From positions 2,790,001-2,854,000 of the forward strand of contig NW_027184083.1 of assembly GCF_041296385.1 (NCBI RefSeq): a stretch of DNA of 64,000 nucleotides. The letters run 5' to 3'. A program made the translations under genes and the position numbers. The notes under the pieces were generated by a model. It saw only the letters and a list, made by a program, of their open reading frames with translations, was not told the origin of the DNA and searched no databases. The first letter of the stretch is position 1, and every line of letters begins with the position of its first letter. Source of the DNA: Aphelocoma coerulescens (taxonomy: Eukaryota > Chordata > Aves > Passeriformes > Corvidae). This document shows, piece by piece, positions 1 through 9,843 of this stretch.

Positions 1-23
1 AAAAGGCAAAAAATCATCATGGC

Positions 24-850
24 ATCAATGGCATGGACAGGTGTATGCTTCACTGGGTAAAGAATTGTCTGGATGGTTGAGCCCAGAGAGTGGTGGCGAA
101 TGGAGTTACATCCAGTTGGTGGCTGGTCACAAGTGGTGCTCCCCAGGGCTCAGTATTGGGGCCAGTCCTCTTTATTATCTTTATCAATGATCTGGATGAG
201 GGGATTGAGTATGCAAGTTTTCAGATGACACCAAGTCGGGTGGGATTGTTGATCTGCTTGAGGGCAGGAAGGCTCTACAGAGGGATCTGGACAGACTGGA
301 TAGAGGACCTGAGGCCAATTGTTTGAGGCTTAATAAGACAAAGTGTTTGGTCCTGCACGTGGGTCACAACAATCCCATGCAATGCTACAGGCTTGGGGAA
401 GATTGGCTGGAAAGCTGCCTGGAAGAAAAGAACCTGGGGATGCTGGTTGACATCCAGCTGAACATGATCCAGCAGTGTGACTGTATGGCCAAGATGAACA
501 ATGACATCCTGGTTTGTATCAGAAGTAGTGTGGCCATCAGGACTAGGGCAATGATTTTTCTCCTGGTGAGGCCACACATCAAATACTGGTTTGGGCCCCT
601 CACTACAAGAAAGACATTGAGGTGCTGGGCAAGTCCATAGATGGGCAAAAAAGCTGGTGAAGGGTCTAGAGGGTAAGTCCTATGAGGAATGGCTGAGGGA
701 GCTTGGGTTGTTTAGCCTAAAGAAAAGGAGGCTGAGGGAAGATCTTATTGCCCTCTACAACTACCTGAAAGGAGGTTGTATCCAGATGGGCATTGGTCTC
801 TTTTCCCAAGTAAAAAGACAGAAAAATGTAAAAGTAAAATGACAGAAAAT
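24..850 (+). mobile_element. CR1-type LINE fragment (3' part of ORF2, frameshifted)
   Basis: The + strand carries the C-terminal half of a non-LTR retrotransposon reverse transcriptase in several frames (about 90-326, 323-640 and 657-842). Visible blocks are [13 protein letters not shown] followed by INDLDEGIE, which is the RT core of bird CR1 elements. A frame-shifted FSDDTK then covers the catalytic aspartate block at about 213-230, and [14 protein letters not shown] lies near the C terminus. The frame changes between blocks, so no functional protein is possible. Neither the 5' end nor a CR1 3' terminal microsatellite is visible, so the copy is truncated at both ends. The family call rests on motif memory; the frameshifts are seen directly. 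Confidence 0.88.
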
Positions 851-1589
851 GGCCTCAAGTTGCACCAGGGAAGGCAACACATTCAGACATTTCAGGCCTG
901 TTGCTGCACAAATTTTTGCTAACTTTGTTTTAAAACTGGGAGGTTTTCCTCTCTACAGGCCCACTGGATTGAGGGTGATTGACAAAATGACATTTTGGTT
1001 ATATTTCTAGAGCTGCACAAATTTCCTGCATTACTTGTCTGGTAAAACAGGTCCTTTTATTGCTGTTTAGTTTTAGGGGAATATTAAACCCAGGAATTAT
1101 TTCTCTCTGTTTTGTTGTTTGTTTTTTTTTTTTTGTAACAGTTGTTTCACCTCCATGTTTACAGGGACAAGCCTCCATCCTGAGAACATATCTAAAATGA
1201 CAAGGACATACTCAAAATTACAGCATTTATGTATTTGAATAAAGTAAATTTGCCAATTTACAAATGGTCCCCTCAGTTTAGAGTGTGTAGCTATACTTCT
1301 CTTCTTGTTCAGACTCATATTATTTTGTTAAAAAGTTGTCCTAATTATATGAAAGTTTAAGTATTTGAACATTACTTTTCTAGCAAGCTTCAATCATTTA
1401 CACCTCAATTTCTGTCAAAATGAAAGCCCCTTCCTGATTGTTCAAGCTATAGAATGATTTAATTAAAAAAGAATGTGTATGAATTATACAAATACTTCAT
1501 TTATGTGGACTATTAGAAAAAACCAAAAGAAAGTATATTTAAAGTTCCTTAAGTTTCCTTTTTCAGTATTAGCTGTTGCCTCGGTTTTG
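851..1589. other. Unassigned AT-rich sequence
   Basis: About 740 bp of AT-rich DNA between the CR1 fragment and the first solo LTR. I see no long open frame, LTR termini or RNA gene. Small homopolymers (a T run near 1120-1135) are the only landmarks. Confidence 0.5.
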
Positions 1590-1594
1590 GAGAC

Positions 1595-2511
1595 TGTCTT
1601 GGTTTGAAAGACAGGTGTCTGCTAAGGAAGGCAGAAGCCTCCCTTGGAATAGCAGATGCAACCCTCTTTCCCTCCGAGATATTATAATTTTGAAATCAAG
1701 GGCTTTTAGGCAAAGATGTGGGAAATAGGAATAACAGTTCTTTAGTATTATATATATAACCAGTCAAACAAACAACAATAACTATGGCAGTAACAGCAAA
1801 CAATCACAAACTCAGTCCTAGCCTTCTCGGCTGTCGGGCCCTTTTCCCCTTGGATGCAGTTCTGCTTGCAGCCGGCAGGGGCGCTGGCAGCTCCTGGTGA
1901 GCAGGGCAGGTGCAATGATTTCCCCGTGGCTGCAGGGGGCGCTCCGGAGCAAGCTCGGGGAGCATGTGGCACCGGTGGCCTGGGGTCCTGGGAAAGGATG
2001 GAACAAAGGCTTCACAAACCCCTGGGCAGCTGGCCCCGGTGTCCGGCCGGACCCTCGGGAACAGCAGGCTGGAACGGCAGGCTGGAGCGGCAGGCTGGAG
2101 CAGCAGGGATGAGCACAAATCCCAGGTGGCAGACGCGATATATCCAAGCGGGGAACCCCCCGGAGGTCTGGGCAGGCAGGGCGAGCACGGCTACAACGTA
2201 GTGAAAGGCCCGAAGCAGCAGCAGGGCAGGGCAGCCACAGCCCCGTCTCCAGCGGGGCAGGGAAGGCAGCTTTGGGATCCTGGTGTTGTTTCCAGCAGAA
2301 AGAAAAACGGCCGAAAAGAACCAGCAGCTCCTCTCTCTCCGAACGCAGAGATCAAACTGCCCCCACACCCAGGTGAAACAAAAGAGTAGCCAGGCGCACC
2401 CCACCCTCAGTGGGTAGCTCTTTGTCTTCCTTAAGTACCCAGCAATTAGAAACAGTATGGGGAAAAATTCCTTTAACAGAAAAAAAAACTAGAACTCTTA
2501 AAACCCCAAGA
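1595..2511 (-). mobile_element. Solo LTR, same family as the ERVL LTRs at 45.1 and 51.4 kb
   Basis: The segment starts TGTCTTGGTTTGAAAGACAG and ends in AAAACCCCAAGA. It is closely similar along its length to the two LTRs of the ERVL provirus at 45081-45981 and 51432-52340. A perfect 5-bp duplication GAGAC lies at 1590-1594 and 2512-2516, which fixes both ends. The terminal CA has decayed to GA. The orientation matches the minus-strand provirus. No internal viral sequence adjoins it, so it is a solo LTR. Open frames of 100-141 codons inside it are GC-rich LTR noise. Confidence 0.88.
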
Positions 2512-2516
2512 GAGAC

Positions 2517-2932
2517 AAATTTCAGGGGAAAACACCCTGGAATGAATGTTTCCTCTAAAGAGAAAGGGCTTCAATAACTCCCTTTTCTTCTGCCAATAAG
2601 AGAAATTGATACCAGTGGGTGAAAGTTAAAAAAAAAAAAGAGAACTGTTTAGTAATATAAAAAAAAGGGAGGGAGGGTACCCGCAAGGCACAGAAAAGGA
2701 TTGACTAAATGCTAGGTATGAACTCCCAGAAACTTAGCCTCCACCCATACCTACCCCCCTCCCCCCCCCCCCACCCACAGCAGAACAAACAACAACTCAA
2801 AAATGCCCAGAGAAGAAAAATACATGAGCTGACCATGTGGCCTGGAAAACAAAATGGCGACTTGTCCCTTTTTCTCTGGGAAGGGGAAGAGGAGTTCACG
2901 TAGCTGAATCAGGGGGAGGAGGGGGAAACAGA
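2517..2932. other. Noncoding stretch ending in a purine-rich tract
   Basis: There is no recognisable gene. It holds a C-rich run (about 2753-2775), and a G/A-rich tract (2911-2932) that ends exactly where a TG-starting LTR-like segment begins. That tract resembles a retroviral polypurine tract, so part of this stretch could be the 3' end of an older element. I cannot assign it further. Confidence 0.4.
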
Positions 2933-3505
2933 TGTTAAATGATTTGCTAAGAAGTTGTTTGTTAAAAACAATGCATACAGCTTGCTCAACACTTATTGTG
3001 CCTACCAAAGCAAGATGAGAAGATAGAAGACTATTGATAAAGGGAAGGAATCTTGACCAAAGATCCTGGTTTTGAACCTAAAACTAACTTAAGCCAGCCT
3101 TGAAGTTTAGACTTGGGCCAGGGACATAAAGAGCATGCGCAGGGAAGCAAGGTGAAAGGCTCAGAAAGAAGAAGACACTTTACTTCATCTGAGGAAGATC
3201 CTTACTTCATCCCAGACACCCCTGCCCACGACCACCAGACAACACTGCGCAAGCACAACACGGATGTAAATGACTTTTGGGCTCATTGTAATACGAGGCG
3301 AGGCTAGGCAGGGCTAGGTAATGAATATGTATAGGCGTATTGGGAAACTTAATGAATATGGAACTTGTAACCCGATATATACCAAGCTGAATGCAGCTGT
3401 TGGCACGCATGACTTTGGAGGAGCTATCCCCCATGCGTCCCAGCGCTGGAATAAACATACCTACTTTACTACTTATTCCAGTAGTGGAGTCTTTTCCACA
3501 TATCA
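2933..3505 (+). mobile_element. Putative 5' LTR of class I-like ERV copy A
   Basis: A TG...CA segment of about 573 bp. It contains GAATATG-rich U3-like sequence, a GGAGCTATCCCCCATGC block, then AATAAA near 3450 and a short U5 ending in ATATCA. Three bases later comes TGGTGAGCCAGCAGG, positioned as a primer-binding site. The LTR-like segments at 18.9-19.8 kb and 40.0-40.5 kb have a similar architecture but are divergent. The right boundary is better supported than the left. The purine tract before 2933 is odd for a 5' LTR and may mean LTR-LTR recombination. Confidence 0.5.
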
Positions 3506-4282
3506 TTTTGGTGAGCCAGCAGGAGGAACTCTGTCCGGCTGCAGGATCGGCTGAGGAGCGGATGTCCTAGGCGCGCCCCAGGACTTTCCTGGAGGAACTC
3601 CACCCCTTGTCTCGCTCACTGCAGGGGCAGACAGCAACCTGCTGGGACTGCTCATAAACGGTATGTTCTGGATTTAGGGTGCCTGTAAGTCGTACTCATG
3701 GCCAGGGCTGCTGGTAAGCTGCGCAGAGACATCTCGCCCTCAGCATAGTCCCTGTGTGGGTAAAGTTGGAGCTGGCAAGCAGAGCAGCCGGCTATGGGAG
3801 CCGGGAAGGGCAGCCGGCTACGGGAGCCGGCAAGGGGAATCACCGACCCATAGAGTGGCTGCTAGCGATCCTGAGAGTGGATCGGGTGATTCCGGGGGGG
3901 TTTCCGCCAGAACTTGTTGATGATTGTATTGGGGAAAATAAATAAGCGGGAGCCTAAAGTTATTACAAGTGAGTGTTATGAATATTTTGGCTACTAGTAG
4001 CTGGTTTGAATGTTGTTGTGTTGCTTATATGTCTGTGTAGATATTGGTTGTTGTTGGACTGGTTTTATGTGTATGTTGTCGTGTGTTGTTTAAGTATGTT
4101 GTATGGAAGCATTTGTTTAGAGCGGTGCTAGATTATTGATTTTTGTGCTAATAGAATTAGAATTGTGGCTAGGCGAGAGGTTAGAAGAATCCCTCCCCCT
4201 CAGTGGTTTGGTCTTGATTCTTGGGACCCCCAAAGCCTTTCTAATATAGCTCCATCTGATTTTCCTTTTGAAATCCCGTGTT
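3506..4282 (+). other. ERV leader with putative PBS and tandem hairpins
   Basis: This is untranslated sequence after the putative 5' LTR. A PBS-like TGGTGAGCCAGCAGG starts at 3509; I could not match it to a tRNA. At 3784-3835 a unit of about 26 bp is repeated in tandem. Each unit folds as CCGGCT-loop-AGCCGG (3788-3804, loop ATGGG; 3814-3830, loop ACGGG). Downstream (3950-4140) is TTG/TGT-rich sequence. No coding frame is convincing. Confidence 0.5.
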
Positions 4283-4871
4283 TGTGCCGGTTTGGGTAAA
4301 TTTGGAAATGTATCCTCTGAGAGAAGGCAGGTTACAACCAGCCCTCCCTCACCAGGTTCCGGAAAAAATGAATTTTCCTCGAAGGAAAGTGAAATAGATA
4401 AAACTATTTATTTAACAAACACACAGAAAAAGGATAATAATGCTAAATAATAAAACCTCTCGCTGTGGAGAGAAAAACCTGGGAAAATTTTTAGAGTTCT
4501 TCTGTAGGTAGCATCTCCCCCTCCTCCTTGGAGCTGGGTCATGGTGGTTGGCCCACTTCCAGGGCCAAGGCCTTGGTGGAAATTCCTCCCAATGTATTCT
4601 GATGTTGAAACCATCCAGCAGAGAAGAAAGGAAAAATCGGAGTCCCAAGAAAATAAAGTTCAACTTTCCATAGGAAAAGAGCTGAGAAAACTGGCTGAAA
4701 GCTGGCCGAAAAAAAACCAAGCCGGGTGCTTCCTCCCGCTCCCGCCACTGCTGTTAGAAGCAAGAGGAGTCTGTGTATATCTGTGTGTCCTTGAAACAAA
4801 AACTGCTTTGAAGAGTTTTGCTCAGTTTTTTTCCTCTCCCCCCTCTCAGGCTGAGTTTAAAGGCATAGAAA
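4283..4871 (-). mobile_element. Candidate solo LTR (minus orientation)
   Basis: It begins TGTGCCGGTTTGGG on the + strand, like the ERVL-type LTRs elsewhere in the window, and carries TTTATT, which is AATAAA on the minus strand. The pentamer GTGTT flanks it at 4278-4282 and 4872-4876. The right end does not finish in CA, so the boundary and the TSD could be coincidental. Confidence 0.45.
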
Positions 4872-4959
4872 GTGTTATGAATGCATTGTGATATTGGCTT
4901 TTCGCATGTTACATAATGTTAGAAAAACTTTACCTAGGTTCTGTAATGTAATACATGAT

Positions 4960-5525
4960 TATTACAGCTGGTGAGGGGGTCCGAGGCTGTGACCCAGGAA
5001 GACGTGACCGATCTGGGGAGATGGTCCCAAAAGGAATCGCCTTCCCGAGGTCCGGTGTCTTCCCTCAGCTGCTGGCAGGAGGGCCCTTGCAGAGGCTGTC
5101 AGCTCTTTAGTGATTCTCAGCTCGTGATTTCAGCTCAGCTCTGCAGGGCAGCCTCCAGGCCAAGCCAGACCAGAGAGAGAGACGAGAAGGTTCGTGTGGC
5201 TGGTTCCGCACGAAGGTAGCTTTATTGTGGGTCCCCTCTGGCGAAGGGGAGAGCCAGGGACAGGCTCTCTCTCAAGGGGCCCGAGGGAGCTTGCCTTTAT
5301 AGGGATACAGGGGATCAGTAGGGGACCAATGGATTACAGAGGGTCTGGGACAGACCAATGGGTTACAGAATGATCTGCATAGTGTCTCCCAAAGGATTGT
5401 GAGTCTACCTTTCCTCGCCATGACCCAAGAAGTAGTTGCCTTTCCAGGGAGTCCTGCTGGGAGATTGCTCAATCTCCTTGTCTCAGCAGACATCCCTCCA
5501 GGGCAGTGGCTGGGCATACCCCACA
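4960..5525 (-). mobile_element. Solo LTR, family X copy 1 (minus orientation)
   Basis: This 566-bp LTR is an inverted copy of the one at 8765-9304. The perfect 6-bp duplication CATGAT lies at 4954-4959 and 5526-5531. In sense orientation it begins TGTGGGGTATGCCCAGCC and ends CAGCTGTAATA. A minus-strand TATA-like CTATAAAGG (near 5300) and AATAAAGC (near 5220) fit a functional LTR layout. No internal retroviral DNA accompanies it. The sense end TA rather than CA is shared with the other copy. Confidence 0.85.
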
Positions 5526-5531
5526 CATGAT

Positions 5532-5918
5532 ATAGAATGTCTATTGTTTATCTAGTCAATTTAGAAAAGATAGGCAGAGAAAGCCTTCACATTCCTGGAG
5601 TATCTTATCAGAGAAGAAGAAAACCAGAAACCAGAGAGAAGAATTTATGGAGGGAGCAGAGACGGAATGGAGCCAAGGAGGAAGATAAGGTTGATGGGAT
5701 GATACATAGAAACTCCAAAGAATTTATGAATCATGCATGATTGTGATGAATATGCAATAAGAGGTGTACTTTTAAAGACGATCTTTTGTATGTAGAGGTG
5801 TGCCTTTGGCTCTCTGCCAAAGCATCCGGCCGTAATTCCCTTTTTGCTATTGTCTCCTAATTGTCCCTTTTATTAAACTTTTTTCAAATTTTAGAAGAAG
5901 TGAACTGCGTTTTTCACA
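5532..5918 (+). mobile_element. Divergent gamma-type LTR, 3' part (plus orientation)
   Basis: The last 150 bp run from the CTTTGGCTCTCTGCCAAAGC block through ATTAAA to GTTTTTCACA at 5918. They are recognisably related to the sense strand of the gamma-like LTRs at 43143-43638 and 55796-56294. The 5' half is weakly similar and its start is uncertain, perhaps 5532-5540. I found no TSD. Confidence 0.55.
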
Positions 5919-6004
5919 GAAAGGCACAAAATTAATTTCTGGGCATAAAGCAGCAATATGGGATACACATCATAAAGTCACCCCAAGGCAGTGTGTGAAA
6001 AGTT

Positions 6005-6690
6005 GTGAAGCTTGTATTTGTGTGTGCATGTATTAATTGTGAGAGAAAGTGGTATTGTACTTCTACTAGAAGGAGTGGGTGGTGTCCAAGCTGCCAGAGG
6101 AGAGAGCTTGGTATCAGACTAGAAAGAGCAAGAATAAAGAACTTGGCAGAAAATGAAGGTGTAGATAATACTAGAGTGAGGGGAGAGTGGCAGAGAATAG
6201 TGAGAAATTTGAGAGGAACTAGTTAGAAAAGTATGGCAAGTGTATGTAAGAAGGGATGAAGCAAAGGCAGAAGCAAAGGCAAAAGCAAAGGCAAAGGTGA
6301 TGGCAGAAGTTGTAAAAATTGTGGACATTGTGGTTAATAGATTTGGGTGTTTAGTTCCCTTTTCTGCTTGGTGTTTTGTGTGGAGCTGTAAGGCTCCTAT
6401 TACGTGGTGCTTGTGCGGAGCTGAAAGGCTCCTGTTTGGAGGGGACTCATGCCCCTGTGCCTTTTGTGTTTTGTTGTGAAAAGCCAAAATTGGCAGGTTT
6501 CAGTCCTGAAGCCAATCCGGAGCTCCTATCTTGTGGGGAACCCCCCCACCAGTCTGTAGTTTATTGTGGAGAACTAGAATTGGCAGATTCTAATCCTGCA
6601 GCCAATTCTGCAGCTGCTGCCTTGTGGAGATAGTGTTGTCCCTATGCAGGCTTAGGTATTTGTCATGCAGCCTCGTCTGTGGGGGCTATA
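6005..6690 (+). pseudogene. gag: ERV gag remnant with zinc-ribbon-like ORF and repeats
   Basis: A 73-codon frame (6005-6226) has two CxxC pairs (CINC and CPSC) and a basic helix-like tail; I do not recognise it. In another frame, 6236-6330 reads YVRRDEAKAEAKAKAKAK. This resembles the YVRRDEEKAK stretch at the end of capsid in the gamma-like Gag at 52.9-54.3 kb, which supports a Gag origin. From 6379 to 6626 short imperfect duplications encode proline/alanine-rich peptide in broken frames. No CCHC nucleocapsid knuckle is visible. The family link is an inference from one motif and the position between LTR and pol. Confidence 0.45.
6379..6626 (+). repeat. Imperfect short duplications in gag remnant
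   Basis: Two duplicated modules are visible. GGAGCTG(T/A)AAGGCTCCT occurs at about 6382 and 6417. A unit of roughly 57 bp, built around AATTGGCAG and CCTGNAGCCAAT, occurs at about 6488-6540 and 6575-6626. Copies differ by several substitutions, so they are old. Confidence 0.6.
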
Positions 6691-7186
6691 GAAAAACTTG
6701 AGGAGAAAATGCCTGATTCACAGACTGAAACTCTTGCAAAACTTTTAAAAGCAGTCTCACTCTGTCTGCTGAAGAATCAGTTGGAGGAAATCCCACTGAA
6801 AACCTGTGGGTAACAATAAAGGGGTGCAACAAGCACTTCATAGAATAAAAACTAAAACTCCACTTGAATAAGTTAACGCAATTAACAACTTGTTTCACTC
6901 AGACATATTTTTCACATTTTTTTCAAAGAAGTTTGTTTCTTTTCTCTTTCCTAAGAATGTCAAACACCCCAGAATCGAAGATAAAGCAGTTTGAGAGCAA
7001 AGAAACTGCAAGCAGCAAAATCACACCTAAATGTGATAACCATTGCTTCACTGTCACTTTGTGTTAGCCCCAAAAAGTTTTAGTTTTTAATAATCAGTCT
7101 AGTGGGCCAATTTTTCACTTTTCTTTTATAGGAATCTACCAACACATGAGATAGAGCTATATGAAAACCAATGAAATTTAAAGTGT
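6690..7186 (+). repeat. Internal ERV block shared with 29905-30385
   Basis: This noncoding or decayed internal sequence aligns almost end to end with 29905-30385. Landmarks include GATTCACAGA, CAACAAGCACTTCATAGAAT, CACCTAAATGTGATAACC and GTCTAGTGGGCC. It links copy A and copy B as members of one ERV lineage or as products of a duplication. At 7186-7192 the alignment in copy A is broken by a solo LTR. Confidence 0.8.
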
Positions 7187-7191
7187 CACCA

Positions 7192-8501
7192 TGTCATAGG
7201 TTAGCAAGGATAGTCCCAGAAGGGATGTCCTTGCTAAGGGGTGCTTACAGCTTCCTCTGGGACCTGATAGAACCTATCAGCTGGCCAGTTTGAATATGGA
7301 CAATTCTTTAAGCCACTTAAAGTTGTGACCGCCTCTGTGATACACACTTAAGAACAGACAAACTCCCCCCCAAGCTCTCTCTCGTTTCTGGCGCTGGGAC
7401 AGGCGGCTGCAGGCCCCGTGCGGGGGCCAGCAGGCCCGGCCAGGCCCTGCTTGGGCCAGGCTGGGCCAGGCCACAGTCAGCCTGAAGCCATGGGCCTGTT
7501 CCAGCCGTGGAACTCCCCCCCCCCCCCCCACTGCCTTGCCGTGGGCAGCCAGAGCGGCTCAGAACCCCCCCCTCTCCACTGCGGCCAAGATTTCAGCAAA
7601 GCGGCACCTCTGTCCGGCAGAGGTCAGGTGACCAACAGCGATAAGCCACATTCCAGCTGCAAGGCCGAGGTGAGATTAACCCTTTTATTGCTGTGAAGAG
7701 CTGAAAACCTGAGGGAAGAGAGAGGAGATGCTTAAAGCTGAAAGTCTGTTGTGAAGCTATGATATATCAGAGTATCCCGTTGTAATTTCATGAAGATATG
7801 GGGGGTGGAGTGTTCAACTCATAAGCAATAGGCAGATGCTGAGGCAGCTGTAATTTCATGAGATGCTTGGACAGGGAGAGATGAACCAGATGAGGACTGT
7901 TGCTCCAAATGGGAAAGGAGAAAAACCTCAATTCCTAGAGATGCTCCCAGAGATAGTCCTAACGATGAAGATGAGGAAGACCCTTTGCTCCCAGGGAAGG
8001 AGAAGGGCCTCTGTTTCTTTGTTTCTGAACAGCTCAACCTAAAAATTGTACCCCAAAAACCTTCAAGAGTGGACCCTCGAAAGCAGTTGCGGGAAAAGCT
8101 GCAAGTAGGGGGAAGGGACTCACATTGCGAGCAGAGAGACCTCTTCCTAAATGGACTGAACAATATTTGGAAGTGGGTGGCTGTCTCGTTGTGATACTGT
8201 TTTCATAGCACAAGCAAGAAGAGATTTATCTTTCTAAATGAACTGAACAAGGTTATTATGGAAGTGGTAAAGAGACTGAATATCTCAAGGGTTGTCTTTT
8301 TACATTGTCAGTGGGAGAAGGGAGGAAGGTGGGGGGAGGAGGAGAGTTCTGAAGGTGGTATAATTTTTTTTTCTGTTCTTCTTTTAGGTCTGTTAATAAA
8401 CTTCTTTATATTCTTTCAAGTTGGTGCCTGCTTTGCATTTCTCCTAATTCTTATCTCACAGAAGATAAACAGTAATGAGTATTTTAGACCAAACCACTAC
8501 A
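7192..8501 (+). mobile_element. Solo LTR of 1.3 kb with 5-bp TSD and empty site in copy B
   Basis: The segment begins TGTCATAGGTTAGC and ends ACCACTACA. The flanking duplication CACCA lies at 7187-7191 and 8502-8506. Copy B retains the uninterrupted target GTGTCACCATAATTGCTTGC at about 30381-30400, so this is a genuine insertion after copies A and B diverged. AATAAA near 8395, followed by a short U5, gives plus orientation. The left half is GC-rich at 7380-7620 with C runs. There is no viral coding sequence inside. The length is large for a solo LTR, so it could instead be a short non-autonomous LTR element. Confidence 0.82.
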
Positions 8502-8506
8502 CACCA

Positions 8507-8764
8507 TAATTGCTTGCATTGTCAGTTTGTTAATATTTGTAATTTGTTTGTGTTTTCATTGCAAGTGACTTGGTGAGAGATCAAATAGAAGTTAAAGCAT
8601 TCTACATATTCTTGAGTTTAATTTTTGTCTAACTTGTTTTTTTTTCTGTCTTTTTTTCTGTCTTTTCTTGTCTTTTTTTTCTGAAAAATGTTGTAGCTAA
8701 AGTCTTATAGATGTATAATTTGTCTTCATCAATATTATCCTGAGAGTTGGTATAAGAATTTATA
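8507..8764 (+). other. Copy A internal noncoding sequence
   Basis: The first 50 bp match copy B at about 30386-30427. Roughly 190 bp after that, including T-rich CTGTCTTTTTT repeats at 8637-8685, are absent from copy B. No open frame is convincing. Confidence 0.5.
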
Positions 8765-9304
8765 TGTGGGGTATGCCCAGCCACTGCCCTGGAGGGATGT
8801 CTGCTGAGATTGCACAAACCCCAGCAGGACTCCCTGGAAAGGCAACCACTTCTTTAGTCACGGCGAGAAAAGACAGACCCACAATCCTCTAGGAGACCCT
8901 ATGCAGATCCCTTGTAACCCATTGGCCCTTATCCCCTGGCACCCATCCCCTGTATCCCTATAAAAGCTAGCCTTCTGCCCCTGTGAGACAGAGAGCTCTC
9001 GTCCCTGGCTTTCCCCTTTGCTGGAGTACGGACCAACAATAAAGCTCCTTCCGTGCGGAACCGGCCACACGAGCCTCTTGTCTCTCTCTCTGGTCTGGCT
9101 TGGCCTGGAGACTGCCCTGCAGAGCTGAGCTGAAATCACGAGCTGATAATCACTAAAGAGCTGACAGTCTCAGCACGGGCCCTCCTAGCTAGCAGCTGAG
9201 GGAAGACACCAGGCCTCGGGAAGGCGATTCCTTTCGGGACCATCTCCCTGGACCGGTCACCTCTTCCTGGGTCAGAGCCACTGACCCCCTCACCAGCTGT
9301 AATA
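8765..9304 (+). mobile_element. Solo LTR, family X copy 2 (plus orientation)
   Basis: This 540-bp LTR has the 6-bp duplication TTTATA at 8759-8764 and 9305-9310. It is similar along its length, in inverted orientation, to 4960-5525. CCTATAAAAGC (near 8958) and ACAATAAAGC (near 9036) mark a TATA box and polyadenylation signal on the + strand. Copy B at about 30424-30442 reads AAGAATTTATACATAT with no insert, which confirms the boundaries. As in copy 1, the sense 3' end is TAATA rather than CA. Confidence 0.87.
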
Positions 9305-9780
9305 TTTATACATATTTGAAATCCTACAAATATAGACTAACCTTCCCAGTTCTGCCTCAGAAAGCTTCAAAATTAATAGAATATAGCTAAATTTTTTAGA
9401 TTTTCTAATTACTGAATTAAAGAATCTTAACAAAACACAAGCAAATGCTACATGAAAAATGGTTGAAAAAAGGTAGCCATGGACTGCAGATAAGACCTGA
9501 ATAAAATACAAAAAATGCCTTCTACCAACTCTCAAACTTATGTGCTGTTGAATCTCATGCCATATGTCTTAAGAGAGTATTTTAACTTTGCCTCATGACT
9601 CCTATTTATAGCACATTCTGCAATCTCAGTTGTAGGTGCAGAATGTGATGAAGGCAATTTACTACTTAAAACAGACAAACAAAACTGAAAGAAGAGAAAT
9701 ATCCATAGACAGCGAAATAACAGATCAAGTGATCCCATTAGTATGAGATGTTGAAATTCCAAGGAGATCTGTTAGAAAAA
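9305..9780 (+). repeat. Internal ERV block shared with 30428-31360
   Basis: Decayed internal sequence that aligns with copy B from the TTTATACATATTTGAAATC landmark to AACAGATCAAGTGATCCCATT. It is interrupted in copy B by about 430 bp of extra DNA (30815-31235). No complete gene is visible. Its end runs into the start of the pol coding region. Confidence 0.75.
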
Positions 9781-9843
9781 TTACAAGCAACCATTACATT
9801 TTAGAATAAGAAAATTATTCTAGAGGTAAATGACCAACAGTAT

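Noticed and set aside
2705..3008. Short frames around the C-run at 2753-2775
   Set aside because: Low-complexity translation on both strands with no family resemblance.
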